From Deltaproteobacteria bacterium (GTDB lineage Bacteria > Desulfobacterota > Desulfarculia > Desulfarculales > Desulfarculaceae), in the NCBI GenBank assembly GCA_020444165.1, contig JAHLLK010000032.1, positions 1-57,658 of the forward strand: a DNA stretch of 57,658 nt, given 5' to 3'. Shown here in pieces: positions 45,932 to 55,652 of this stretch. The position numbers and the translations under genes are program-made. Position 1 is the first letter of the stretch. Each line of letters begins with the position of its first letter. Below the pieces are notes generated by a model. It did no database searches. It was given only the letters and a program-made list of their open reading frames with translations, and had not been told where the DNA came from.

Positions 45932-47535
45932 TTTTCTTCTTGGCCTTGTCTTCGGTCTCGGGGTACTCGATGCGCTGGTGGAAGATGCCGCTCAATATCT
46001 TTATGAATATTTTGGCGATCTTGTGCAGATCCTTCAAGGTCAGTTCGCATTCATCCAGCTGACCCTCGCTGAAAACCTTGTTGATCTGGGTCTGCACCAG
46101 GCCCTGGATACGGGCCGGAGAGGCGCCGGGCAGGGCCCGGGTGGCGGCTTCCACCGTGTCGGCCAGCATCACCAGGCCGGCCTCCCGGGTCTGGGGACGC
46201 GGGCCGGGATAGCGATAGGCCTCGGGATCGGGCTCGGGCTTGCCGGCTTTTTGGCGTTCTTCCATGGCCTTGTGATAGAAAAAGTGAATCAGGCGGGTAC
46301 CGTGGTGTTGGGCGATGATGTCGATGATGGGCTGACCCAGGCGGTGGCGGCGGGCGATTTCCACGCCCTCTTTTACGTGGCTGATGAGGATCAGGGCGCT
46401 CATGGAGGGGGCCAGTTTCTCGTGGCGGTTGGGACCGCACATCTGGTTCTCCACGAAGTACAGGGGTTTTTTCATTTTGCCCAGATCGTGGTACAGGGCG
46501 GCCACCTTGGCCAAGAGGGGGTTGGCCCCGATCTCCTTGGCCGCGGCCTCCACCAGGCTGCTGGTCACCAGGCTGTGGTGATAGGTGCCCGGCGCGTTGA
46601 GCATCAGCTCGCGCAAAACGGGATGATCCAGACTGGCCAGCTCCATGAGGCGGAAATCGCTGATGTAGCCAAAGGCAATCTCGGCCAGGGGGGCGAAGCC
46701 CGCGGTTAGGACGCCGCTCAACAGCCCCGCGGTGATGGCGCCCACCAGGGCGGCGGCCATGTCCCAGCTGAAGAGCCAGCCCTGCATCAGGGCCAGGCCG
46801 GTGACCAGGAGCGCGCCCATGGCCGCGGCCCACATGCCGGCGCCCAACGGCGACATGCGGGTGTGGGTCATGCTCACGTGGTGGGCGGCCACCAGGCCGG
46901 TGAGGAAGAAGTAGATGAACAGGCCCACCGAATCGGGCCACACCAGGCAGGCGGTGAAACCGGCCAACAAGGACATGAGCATGCCGGCCTGGGCCCCAAA
47001 GAAAAGGGCCACCAGCATGGGGCCGGCGGCCAGGGGAACTCCATAGCCCAAGCTGGTGGTGTGGATCTCCGGCAGGGCCATGACCATGCCCTGGGCAAAC
47101 AGGCCATAGAGCCGGGCCACCAGGGCGGTAAAAAACAACAGGGAACAGAAGAAGAACAGGTCCTTCTTGGAGCAGCCCTCCTCCATGCCGGCCAAGCGGC
47201 AGAAGCCCACCAGATAGACCAGGCGGAGGAACAGCCCGGCCACCAGGCCGGCGCCCACCAGAAGCGGGATGGAGGACAGGCCCCAGGGCCCCGGATGCAG
47301 CACCGCGGCCAGGCCCAGGCCCAGAGCCAGGGGCATGAGCCAGGTGTCGCCCTCCTTTTGCCGGGCCACGTCCTTCAGCCAGGCGGTCAGCCGTTCCCAG
47401 CGCAGATGGAGCAGCGACTCACCCCCGTTCTTGGGGGCCTCCTTGCGCGGGCAACCGTTGGCGGCCGGCGTCTCACCGTTCGGCTCCTTGCGGGCCACCA
47501 CCCGCAGGAACTCGCCCAGTTTGCGGGAAGACTCT

Positions 47536-47543
<8 letters not shown>
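45831..47543 (-). CDS. HDIG-domain membrane protein (PgpH-like)
   Basis: 570 residues. After an N-terminal cytoplasmic stretch there are about eight hydrophobic segments (roughly 65-290), then an HD domain with HHSLVTSSLVEAAA and ALYHDLGK, plus HHGTRLIHFFYHKA. It resembles 7TM-HD proteins that hydrolyse cyclic di-AMP, but lacks the large extracytoplasmic 7TMR-HDED domain. The ATG at 47543 has AGGAGGG upstream and overlaps the phoH stop. The last 30 residues are low-complexity and overlap ybeY. The phoH-HDIG-ybeY order is usual. Confidence 0.88.
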
Positions 47544-48522
<979 letters not shown>

Positions 48523-48524
48523 GG

Positions 48525-48950
48525 TCAGGCGACCTCGCCCATGACTTGTAGCAACACCCGGCGCTGCCGGGGGCGATTGTCAAAGTCCAATACCACCACC
48601 TGTTGCCAGGTTCCCAGCACCGGACGGCCCCCATGCACCACCAGTTGCAGCGCGGGGCCCATAAGAGCCGCCCGTACGTGGCTGTAGCCGTTGCCGTCGC
48701 CCCAACGCGCGTTGTGGGCGTAGTGGTCAGCGGCCGGAGCCAACTTCTCCAGGACGCGGCGAAGGTCCTCCAGCACCCCGGATTCGTACTCCACGGTGGT
48801 GACCGCGGCAGTGGAACCAGGCGTGAAAACTGTGACCAGCCCCTGGGCGACACCGCTTTCGGCTGCCACGTTGATCACTTGGGCCGTGATGTCGTGGATA
48901 TCCGTCCCCGAGGTGCCAGCCAGCTCGATTTCGGCCAGATGAACCTTCAT
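48525..48950 (-). CDS. yjbQ: YjbQ family protein (UPF0047)
   Basis: 141 residues. The core VTVFTPGSTAAVTTVEYE, DHYAHNARWGDGNGYSHVRAALMG and LGTWQQVVVLDFDNRPRQR is the YjbQ pattern with its conserved His, Glu and Arg. Family members have thiamine-phosphate-synthase-like side activity; the real role is open. The start is the ATG at 48950; the upstream sequence is non-coding. First gene of the minus-strand phoH cluster, divergent from cvpA. Confidence 0.92.
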   Translation of the reverse strand: MKVHLAEIELAGTSGTDIHDITAQVINVAAESGVAQGLVTVFTPGSTAAVTTVEYESGVLEDLRRVLEKLAPAADHYAHNARWGDGNGYSHVRAALMGPALQLVVHGGRPVLGTWQQVVVLDFDNRPRQRRVLLQVMGEVA

Positions 48951-49087
48951 TTGATACTCGTAGACCCCATCTTTACCACACGCCCCGCCCCCAGGCAAGG
49001 GGAACCATCGCCCGGGGATTGAGAGATTCCTGTATACATCATACCGTAATGACTTGCATTTTATTGCGAAAGCCCTGGGCGGCCTCG

Positions 49088-49117
49088 TTGACAGGGGCTC
49101 CGTTCGCGTGATACAAA
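49088..49117 (+). promoter_or_regulatory. cvpA promoter, possibly leaderless
   Basis: TTGACA (49088-49093), 18 bases, TACAAA (49112-49117). The expected transcription start is about 49123-49125, immediately before the cvpA ATG at 49126. Confidence 0.55.
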
Positions 49118-49125
49118 TAGCCCTT

Positions 49126-49722
49126 ATGGACACTTCCTACAACATGCTGGATTTTGCCCTCGTCGCCCTGTTGGGCCTTTTTCTCATCCGCGGGCTGGTG
49201 CGGGGCTTTGTCAAGGAGGTGGTGGGCCTGGTGGGCGTGGTCGCGGCCCTGGCCCTGGGAGCCCTGTTCTACCAGCCGGTGAGCGAGTTCTTGAGCAAGC
49301 TTACCGGCCTGGAGGTGACCTGGTGGCCGGCGGTGGCTTTTGGGCTCATTTTGGTGGTGGTGGCTGGCGCCTTTTTCGTGGTGGGCGGCGGGCTCTCCAA
49401 GCTCATCCTCTCCGGCCCGCTCTCCGGGCTGGACCGTCTCCTGGGGGCGGGCGTGGGCCTGGTCAAGGGCCTGTTGGTGGCCTACCTGCTCATCAACCTC
49501 CTGCTCCTGGCCCTGCCCTTCCAGGCCCCGGAAACCATCAAGGGCTCCACGGCCGCGCCCTACGTGGTGCGGGGCGGCCGCTATTTCATGGATCTGTTCC
49601 CCGACGACCTCATGCGTAAATTGCAGGAGCGCAGCGGCCTCCTTCCCCCGTCGGCCGCCGAGCTGACCTCTCCCGCGCCTACCCCGGGCGCGCCGGAAAA
49701 AGCGAACAAGGAAACCCCATGA
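49126..49722 (+). CDS. cvpA: CvpA family membrane protein
   Basis: 198 residues, four hydrophobic segments (about 6-22, 29-50, 66-88, 100-122). MLDFALVALLGLFLIRGLVRGFVKEVVGLVGVV is the CvpA signature. Colicin V production in E. coli named the family; its function is unclear. There is no Shine-Dalgarno; an alternative ATG is at 49144. The tail is Pro/Ala-rich. It overlaps mazG by ATGA. Confidence 0.88.
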   Translation: MDTSYNMLDFALVALLGLFLIRGLVRGFVKEVVGLVGVVAALALGALFYQPVSEFLSKLTGLEVTWWPAVAFGLILVVVAGAFFVVGGGLSKLILSGPLSGLDRLLGAGVGLVKGLLVAYLLINLLLLALPFQAPETIKGSTAAPYVVRGGRYFMDLFPDDLMRKLQERSGLLPPSAAELTSPAPTPGAPEKANKETP

Positions 49723-50543
49723 ACCAAGATGATTCCGCGCGGCGGGCCGGCGAAGCGCTGGCCCGGCTGGCGCTATTGGCCGCCCGTTTGCGGGCGCCGG
49801 ACGGCTGTCCCTGGGACCGCGAACAGACCGTGGCCACTTCGGCCGCCTATGTCTTGGAAGAAGCCCACGAAGCCCTGCACGCCCTGGAGGAAGAGGGTCC
49901 GGCGGAGCAGGCCGAGGAGCTGGGCGACGTGCTGTTCCAGGTGGTGTTCCAAGCCCAGTTGGCCGCGGAAGAGGGCCGCTTCGACCTCACCCGGGTGATC
50001 GAGGAGGTGGAGGCCAAGATGATCCGCCGCCATCCCCACGTGTTTGGCGAGGCCCGGGCGGCCAACGCGGAAGAGGTCCTGGCCAACTGGTCCCAGATCA
50101 AGCGGGCCGAGGGCAAGAACCAGAACAAGGGCCTGCTGGACTCGGTGCCCCTGGGCTCGCCGGCCCTCCTGCGGGCCCAGCGGATGGGCAAGAAGGTGGC
50201 CCAGGTGGGCTTTGATTGGCAAGACGCCGGCCACGTCTGGGAAAAGGTGACCGAGGAGATGGACGAGCTCCTGGCGGCCCAGGGTCCGGAGGAGGCCCAG
50301 GCCGAGTTGGGCGACCTCCTGTTCAGCCTGGCCCAGTGGGCCCGGCATCGCAAACTGGACTCGGAAAAGGCTCTCAGGCGGGCCAATGCCCGCTTTGAGC
50401 GGCGCTTCCGGGCGGTGGAGGATCTGGTCCGCCAGGGGGAAACCCCGCTGGAAGAGGTGGGTCAGCCCCGGCTGGAGGAGCTGTGGGCCCAGGTCAAGGA
50501 GGCCGAACGGGAAGCCGGCCCGCCGGCCTGCCACCGGGACTGA
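49719..50543 (+). CDS. mazG: Nucleoside triphosphate pyrophosphohydrolase MazG
   Basis: 274 residues with two MazG domains. The first has EEAHEAL and EELGDVLFQVVF, the second EEMDELLA and AELGDLLFSLAQWAR, the metal-binding E-x-x-E and D residues being present in both. CPWDREQT near the N-terminus is typical. It hydrolyses non-canonical and excess NTPs. ATGA overlap with cvpA. Confidence 0.96.
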   Translation: MNQDDSARRAGEALARLALLAARLRAPDGCPWDREQTVATSAAYVLEEAHEALHALEEEGPAEQAEELGDVLFQVVFQAQLAAEEGRFDLTRVIEEVEAKMIRRHPHVFGEARAANAEEVLANWSQIKRAEGKNQNKGLLDSVPLGSPALLRAQRMGKKVAQVGFDWQDAGHVWEKVTEEMDELLAAQGPEEAQAELGDLLFSLAQWARHRKLDSEKALRRANARFERRFRAVEDLVRQGETPLEEVGQPRLEELWAQVKEAEREAGPPACHRD

Positions 50544-50660
50544 GGCGCCCCGGCGCGGAACGCCGGCGGCGGGGAGCCGCGGGCCGAAAAACCCTACTTT
50601 CCTGCCAGGCGCTCCGGAGTTACCTGGGGCCTCCAGAGCCCTCCAACGCAAGGAAACCAC

Positions 50661-50689
50661 TTGACTTGGCGAGTGGGGTGAAATATACA
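50661..50689 (+). promoter_or_regulatory. Cytochrome c3 promoter
   Basis: TTGACT (50661-50666), 17 bases, TATACA (50684-50689). It gives a leader of about 60 bases before the cytochrome start. Confidence 0.7.
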
Positions 50690-50757
50690 ACACTCGTGAG
50701 CTACGGTACAATCCGCAGTTATCCGTGAATACATGACCTGGGAGGAAGGGAAAAGAA

Positions 50758-51165
50758 ATGCAGAAGAAATTTTTCGCGGTGTTGGCTGTCGTGGCCGTGG
50801 TCGCCTTGGCGGTGTCCCTGGCCTGGGCCAGCCAGACCAAATCCGGCGAAGCCGCCGACGTGATGCAGCTCCAGGACAAAGTGTTCCCCAAGGCCACCAA
50901 GGGTCCGGTGACCTTTTCGCACCTGAAGCATTACGCTGACTACAAGATCGCCTGCGATCAGTGCCATCACGTCATCAAGGACGGCAAGAACGTTTGGAAG
51001 GAAGGCGACAAGGTTGAGGCCTGCGGCACCTGCCACAAGTCCCCCAAGAAGGACGAGGGCAAGATGCTGAGCGCCTACAACGCCTATCACAAGAATTGCA
51101 AGGACTGCCACAAGGAGGCCAAGAAGGGCCCCACCAAGTGCAACGACTGCCATCCCAAGAAGTAG
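50758..51165 (+). CDS. Class III cytochrome c3, tetraheme, periplasmic
   Basis: 135 residues. A signal peptide (about 1-25, ending AWA) is followed by four CxxCH motifs: CDQCHH, CGTCHK, CKDCHK and CNDCHP, with additional His ligands such as FSHLKHY. This is the size and spacing of the small acidic/basic tetraheme c3 that receives electrons from periplasmic hydrogenase. GGGAGGAAGGG lies before the ATG. It is monocistronic with its own promoter and terminator. Confidence 0.96.
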   Translation: MQKKFFAVLAVVAVVALAVSLAWASQTKSGEAADVMQLQDKVFPKATKGPVTFSHLKHYADYKIACDQCHHVIKDGKNVWKEGDKVEACGTCHKSPKKDEGKMLSAYNAYHKNCKDCHKEAKKGPTKCNDCHPKK

Positions 51166-51192
51166 TCCTGCTGCTCGGATAGATGCGGTGAT

Positions 51193-51223
51193 GGCCGGTC
51201 CCCCCGGGGACCGGCCTTTTTTT
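51193..51223 (+). terminator. Intrinsic terminator of the cytochrome c3 gene
   Basis: GGCCGGTCC and GGACCGGCC form a 9-bp stem followed by seven T on the plus strand, 27 bases after the stop. Confidence 0.9.
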
Positions 51224-51260
51224 GCGTCGGCCCCCGCCGGCCCCGGGCCGGGGAGGGCGC

Positions 51261-51293
51261 AAAAAAACCCCGCCGCGGGAAACGCGGCGGGGA
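51261..51293 (-). terminator. Intrinsic terminator of the ferredoxin gene
   Basis: On the minus strand CCCCGCCGCG and CGCGGCGGGG enclose a short loop and are followed by seven T. It faces the cytochrome terminator, isolating the two convergent genes. Confidence 0.9.
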
Positions 51294-51324
51294 TTGGTTC
51301 GCGCTGGCGAACGAAACGCCCGGA

Positions 51325-51510
51325 TTAGACCTCGGTCACCGTGATGGCGTCGTTCTCGCAGACCTCGATGCAGCTCTCGCAGCCCAGGCACTCCTCGGCG
51401 TTCACCGGGACCGCCTTGCCGTCCTGCATCTCATACACGTCGACGGGGCAAACTTCCACGCATTCCTCATCGCCCACGCATTTGTCGGCATCGACTACGA
51501 CCTGGAACAT
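51325..51510 (-). CDS. Ferredoxin, 7Fe-type with Asp in place of one Cys
   Basis: 61 residues. The C-terminal half has the full CLGCESCIEVCE binding set for a [4Fe-4S] cluster. In the N-terminal half the motif is CVGDEECVEVCP: Asp14 stands where the second Cys would be. Desulfovibrio africanus ferredoxin III has the same CxxDxxC arrangement and near-identical length and sequence; there Asp14 holds an interconvertible [3Fe-4S]/[4Fe-4S] cluster (established). The gene has its own promoter (51662-51635) and terminator. Confidence 0.95.
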   Translation of the reverse strand: MFQVVVDADKCVGDEECVEVCPVDVYEMQDGKAVPVNAEECLGCESCIEVCENDAITVTEV

Positions 51511-51940
51511 TAGAATCCTCCTTCTATGCCTTGGTTCAATCAGGAAGCCAGGTATATCTGCCGGCGCCTCGCCCTAGCCCCCCGGGGGGGTACGCCAGGC
51601 GGCCGCCAGGTTAGCCTCCAAGTGATCAACTAGCAAAATAACGGCCGATTACCGCTTGTCAAGAGAATATTTTACAGGCCGCATCCGGCCGCGTCCGCTA
51701 GGCCACTTCACTCAATAACGGCACGGAGCCCCGCGGTCAAGTGGTTATTTGCGTTGGGGGGCCGAAACGCCCCTTACCACCCGGCTTGGCCGCCGAGGGC
51801 ACCCTGACCGGCCTCTCCGGCCCGGTAAGCCGGCGCTGGACTACCGCCGGAGCGTAGCGGTCAGAACCTCGCAGTTCCGGAGGGTTACGCCGTCGGCCCG
51901 GCCCCGGCGCGCCGGGCTCGGTCGCCACCCCGGTGGCGGC
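51511..51940 (-). promoter_or_regulatory. Ferredoxin promoter within a gene-free stretch
   Basis: On the minus strand TTGACA (51662-51657), 16 bases, TATTTT (51640-51635), with a leader of about 120 bases. The other 300 bases up to the TPR gene contain no recognisable gene. Confidence 0.5.
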
Positions 51941-52594
51941 TCAGGCCGGGACTTCCAGGCCCAGCTCTTGCAGCATCTCCTCGTGTACGGGGTACTCCAA
52001 GGCCACGGCCTTGGCCGCCGCTTCCTTGGCCTCGTCCCGCCGGCCCAGCTCCAAAAGCGCCGCGGCCAGGTTGTTGTAGGCCATGGCGAAGTCGTCCCGC
52101 ACCGCCAGGGCGGCCCGGGCGGCGGCCACCGCATCCTCGGCCTTGCCCTGCTTCAACAGCACCAAGGACAGGTTGGTCAGGGCGTCGGGCATCTTGGGGT
52201 TGGCCTCCAGGGCCAAAAGGAGCTGCTGCTCCGCCTCCTCCAGGCGGTCTTTCTGCATGTAGGCCACCGCCAGGTTGGCCCGCAGCAGCGGGGTGTCATA
52301 CACCGACATGGCCTTGGTAAAGGCGGCCATGGCCTGGTCGGCCTCGCCGCGGGCCAGGTGGATGCCCCCGATGTTCACCAAGCTCTCCAGGTGCTTGGGC
52401 GAATGGGTGAGCACTTGGCGGAAATGTTCCAGGGCTTCGTCATACCGCCCCACATGGGCCAGGGCCACTCCCAGGTTGTAGCGCACGTGCCACGCGCCGG
52501 GCTCGGCTTCCAAATATTGACTGAGGCGGTCAATGAGGCCTTCCCGCATGAGTTCATCTTCGGGAATGCCGCTCGTGTTATCTATCTTGGACAT
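51941..52594 (-). CDS. Tetratricopeptide repeat protein
   Basis: 217 residues. Roughly five TPR units are recognisable, with consensus positions in WHVRYNLGVALAHVGRYDEALEHF, ESLVNIGGIHLARGEADQAM, LRANLAVAYMQKDRLEEAEQQL, DALTNLSLVLLKQGKAEDAV and MAYNNLAAALLELGRRDEA. A protein-interaction scaffold without a known partner. It is downstream of dsrD on the same strand, 144 bases away, and may be transcribed with it. Confidence 0.9.
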   Translation of the reverse strand: MSKIDNTSGIPEDELMREGLIDRLSQYLEAEPGAWHVRYNLGVALAHVGRYDEALEHFRQVLTHSPKHLESLVNIGGIHLARGEADQAMAAFTKAMSVYDTPLLRANLAVAYMQKDRLEEAEQQLLLALEANPKMPDALTNLSLVLLKQGKAEDAVAAARAALAVRDDFAMAYNNLAAALLELGRRDEAKEAAAKAVALEYPVHEEMLQELGLEVPA

Positions 52595-52738
52595 ATGCTT
52601 TCAAGTTCATGGCTCTGCGCACCTCCCGGGGAGGGGCGCCGGCCGAAGAAGAAACCTCCGCCCGGGAGCCGGCCGCGGCCAGCTCGGAGACGGAGGAGAA
52701 AATTATATCGGCGGGAAAAACCCCCGGTCCGCTCGCGG

Positions 52739-52969
52739 CTAGTCTTCGCCTTCCGCGTGCTTGCCGCCGGGCAGGGCGAAATAGGTGGTGGAACCGCTGG
52801 ACCAATACGCCAGGGTGGAGTCCTGGATCATGGCGGTGGTTTCCTTTTTCAGCTCCTTCTTGTCCACGCTTTCGTCCAGCTTCTGGACCTCCTTAAGAAG
52901 GTCTTTCATCATCATGCGCTTCTGCTTCTTTTCCATGACCTGGAGAACCAGGGCCCTAATGTCTGCCAT
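52739..52969 (-). CDS. dsrD: Dissimilatory sulfite reductase-associated protein DsrD
   Basis: 76 residues. A small winged-helix protein typical of sulfate reducers: VLQVMEKKQKRMMMKDLLKEVQKLDESVDKKELKKE and LAYWSSGSTTYFALPG. DsrD stimulates DsrAB turnover (reported for this family). AAGGAGG lies 8 bases before the ATG. Unusually it is separated from dsrAB by the dsrN-like gene and has its own promoter. Confidence 0.97.
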   Translation of the reverse strand: MADIRALVLQVMEKKQKRMMMKDLLKEVQKLDESVDKKELKKETTAMIQDSTLAYWSSGSTTYFALPGGKHAEGED

Positions 52970-53013
52970 TTATCCAACCTCCTTGGCTTGACACACTTTT
53001 CACAGTATAGGGC

Positions 53014-53042
53014 AATCTATATTTCCGGCCTGGCCCTGTCAA
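53014..53042 (-). promoter_or_regulatory. dsrD promoter
   Basis: On the minus strand TTGACA (53042-53037), 17 bases, TAGATT (53019-53014), located just after the stop codon of the dsrN-like gene. Confidence 0.65.
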
Positions 53043-53045
53043 GAG

Positions 53046-54431
53046 CTAGTTACCCCGGGCCGCCGCCACCAGGCCCTGAGCCCACGGCGCCAGGCCCAAA
53101 GCATGCACATGATGGTAGGTGCCCAGCACCCGCTGGCAGAGCAATCCGCCTTGGTGCGCCATGAGGCCCTTGCCCCTGAGCACCCGGTAGGCGAAGACCA
53201 GCTCGGTTCCGGGCCGGACGCAGGGCTCGGAGTAATGGAACTCGTGGGCCCGGAATTGATGCCCCGGGGGCAGGAAGGGATTGGCCCGCTCCACCTGACA
53301 CTCGCTGTAACCGTGGCCCTGGGGCCGGTCGCGCATCAAGAAATCCAGGGGGAACAGGCCCACCATCTCGTGGGTCTCGCCCTGATAGGTCAGGCTCTGG
53401 CCCAGGTACATGAGCCCGCCGCATTCGGCGTAGATGGGCAGCCCATCCTGGGCCGCGGCCAAAAGCGAGGCCCGGAAGGAGCGGTTGGCCGCCAAGCGGG
53501 CGGCGTGGGTCTCGGGAAAGCCGCCGCCGATGTAGAGGGCTCCCAACCCCGGCGGCAGGGCGGGATCTTCCAAAGCGGAAATCTCCACCAGCCGGGCCCC
53601 GTGGTGCACCAGGGCCTCCAGGTTCTCGGGGTAGTAAAAGCCAAAGGCGGCGTCTTTGACCACCCCGATCACCGCCGGTGGTCCGCTGGGTTCGTTGGCC
53701 GGGAAGAGGCCTTCGGGCGGGGTGGGCGGGGCGAGCGGCGGGGTCTGTTGCATTATGGCCCACACCGCGTCCAGGTCCACGTAGCCCGCCACGCTGCGTC
53801 CCGCCTGGTGCAGGGCCCGGGCCACCTCCTGGTGCTCTTGGGGCGGCACCAGGCCCATGTGGCGCTGGGGCAGGTTAAGCTCCAGCCGGGGCACCGCGCC
53901 CAGGACGGGTAGCCCGGTGTGGTCGGCCAGGGCGCGGCGCACCACCGCTTCCTGGCGGGCGTTGGCCACCGGGTTCAGGATCACCCCGGCCAGGTTGAGC
54001 TCGGGGTCGAACTGTTGGCAGCCCAGGGCCACCGCGGCCACGGTGCGGCTGGTCATGCTGCAGTCCAGGACCAGAATCACCGGGGCGGCCAGCCACTTGG
54101 CCAACTCGGCGGTGCTGTAGCTGCCTTGGGCGTCCATGCCGTCATAGAGGCCGCGGTTGCCCTCCACCACCGCGCAGGCAAAGCCCTGGCCGTGCCAGCC
54201 AAAGGAGCGGAGCACCTGCTCCCGGCCCATGAGATAGGGGTCCAGATTGCGGCAGGGGGCGCCGGCCGCCTCGCTGTGCCAGAAGGGGTCGATGTAATCG
54301 GGCCCCTTCTTGAAGGGAGCCACGGGCAGACCGCGGTCCTTCAGGGCCTGGATCAAGCCCAAGGTGAGGGTGGTCTTGCCAGACCCTCCCCGGAGGGCAG
54401 CCACCACCACGCGCGGCAGGATAAAGCTCAC
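53046..54431 (-). CDS. dsrN: DsrN-type siroheme/cobyrinate a,c-diamide synthase (CbiA family)
   Basis: 461 residues. Walker A ALRGGSGKTTLTLG, PFKKGPDYIDPFWH and the C-terminal glutaminase with nucleophile in YAECGGLMYLGQS, plus GYSECQV and HEFHYSE, are CbiA hallmarks. In dsr loci this protein amidates siroheme to the sirohydrochlorin amide form used by DsrAB (established in sulfur oxidisers and assumed here). Cobyrinate amidation in B12 synthesis is the alternative. I start at GTG 54431 (AAGGA upstream) because the ATG at 54491 lies inside the terminator hairpin. Confidence 0.9.
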   Translation of the reverse strand: MSFILPRVVVAALRGGSGKTTLTLGLIQALKDRGLPVAPFKKGPDYIDPFWHSEAAGAPCRNLDPYLMGREQVLRSFGWHGQGFACAVVEGNRGLYDGMDAQGSYSTAELAKWLAAPVILVLDCSMTSRTVAAVALGCQQFDPELNLAGVILNPVANARQEAVVRRALADHTGLPVLGAVPRLELNLPQRHMGLVPPQEHQEVARALHQAGRSVAGYVDLDAVWAIMQQTPPLAPPTPPEGLFPANEPSGPPAVIGVVKDAAFGFYYPENLEALVHHGARLVEISALEDPALPPGLGALYIGGGFPETHAARLAANRSFRASLLAAAQDGLPIYAECGGLMYLGQSLTYQGETHEMVGLFPLDFLMRDRPQGHGYSECQVERANPFLPPGHQFRAHEFHYSEPCVRPGTELVFAYRVLRGKGLMAHQGGLLCQRVLGTYHHVHALGLAPWAQGLVAAARGN

Positions 54432-54449
54432 GGTGTGGAAATCCTTGCT

Positions 54450-54489
54450 AAAAAGAAAAGGGCTACCCGGGGCCGGAGCCCCGGGTAGC
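54450..54489 (-). terminator. Terminator/attenuator between dsrB and dsrN
   Basis: A perfect 12-bp stem, GCTACCCGGGGC with GCCCCGGGTAGC and a 4-base loop, is followed on the minus strand by CCTTTTCTTTTT. It lies 35 bases after the dsrB stop and would reduce read-through into dsrN. Confidence 0.85.
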
Positions 54490-54524
54490 ATGCTGGTTCA
54501 GCAGAAGCCCAATCCCCGGGGGGA

Positions 54525-55607
54525 TTAGAACTTGAACTGGGTCGAGTTCCGCCAAGTGGTGGCGGCGAAACGGTAGTCGTCGATGTGGTGATGGGAGAAA
54601 TCGAGACCGGTCTTCTCGAAGAAGCGCTCCCAACCAATGCGCTCGGCCCACTCGCCGATCCGCTCGTACCGCTGGGCGTCCGCCGCGTAGACTTCCACGA
54701 TGTTCTTGACGGTCTGCACGGTGGTGGGCCAACGAGGAGGCTCGTTGGGGATGTAGGGCACCGCCAGCTTGGAGAACTTGGGCATGCTGCGGCTGTTGGA
54801 GACCTTGCCGCCGACCCACAGGGCGATACCGTCGCCCTCGCCGTCAGCCAGAGGCATGGCGGGGCACATGGTGTAGCAGTTGCCGCAGAACATGCAGCGA
54901 TCCGCGTTCACCACCACGCTCTTGTAGTCATCCACCTTGTTGGGCTTGATGGCCGCGGTGGGGCAAGCGCCGATGGTGGTGGGGATTTCGCACATTTTGT
55001 CCACGTGGCTGTGCTCGATAACCGGGGGCTTGCGGTGCACGCCCAGGATGGCGATATCGGAGCAGTGCACGGCGCCGCACATGTTCAGGCAGCAGGCCAG
55101 GGAGATGCGCACCTGGGCGGGCAGCTTGTGGCTGGCGTAATACTCGAACAGCTCGTCCATCACGGCCTTGACCACGCCCGAAGCGTCGATGGCGGGGGTG
55201 TGGCAATGCACCCAACCTTGGGTGTGCACGATGTTGGTGATGGAGTGGCCGGTGCCGCCGGCGGGCAGACCCAGATCCGCCAAGGCCTTCTTCAAGGGCT
55301 CGATCTTGGCCTTGTCGGTGACCATGAACTCGATGTTGTTGCGAGTGGTGAAGCGGAAGAAACCGCCGCAGAACTCGTCGGCCACCTTGCAGAGCTTCTC
55401 GGTCAGCATGGTGGTCATCAAACGGGCGCCGGCCACGCGCACGGTGAACAGCTCGTCGCCGCCCTCGGCCTTGTGCATCAGCACGCCGGGCTCAAGAATC
55501 TCGTGGAACAGCCATTTGCCGTAGTTGTTTTTGATAACATCGGGCCACATTTCGTCGTATTTGGGCGGCCCGATGTCAGTGATGCGGTTGGCCTGGATTT
55601 CAGCCAT
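54525..55607 (-). CDS. dsrB: Dissimilatory sulfite reductase beta subunit
   Basis: 360 residues. With DsrA it reduces sulfite in the last step of sulfate respiration. The siroheme/[4Fe-4S] ligand region is [13 protein letters not shown], and an inserted ferredoxin domain has [24 protein letters not shown] and the C-terminal [16 protein letters not shown] are conserved. AAGGAGG lies before the ATG; 45 bases separate it from dsrA. Confidence 0.98.
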   Translation of the reverse strand: MAEIQANRITDIGPPKYDEMWPDVIKNNYGKWLFHEILEPGVLMHKAEGGDELFTVRVAGARLMTTMLTEKLCKVADEFCGGFFRFTTRNNIEFMVTDKAKIEPLKKALADLGLPAGGTGHSITNIVHTQGWVHCHTPAIDASGVVKAVMDELFEYYASHKLPAQVRISLACCLNMCGAVHCSDIAILGVHRKPPVIEHSHVDKMCEIPTTIGACPTAAIKPNKVDDYKSVVVNADRCMFCGNCYTMCPAMPLADGEGDGIALWVGGKVSNSRSMPKFSKLAVPYIPNEPPRWPTTVQTVKNIVEVYAADAQRYERIGEWAERIGWERFFEKTGLDFSHHHIDDYRFAATTWRNSTQFKF

Positions 55608-55652
55608 TTTACAGAACCTCCTTGGATTCTTTCGGCAATATCTAAATTCGTC

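Noticed and set aside
51749..53164. A long plus-strand frame over the TPR, dsrD and dsrN genes
   Set aside because: It runs antisense across three confident genes and has no recognisable domain.
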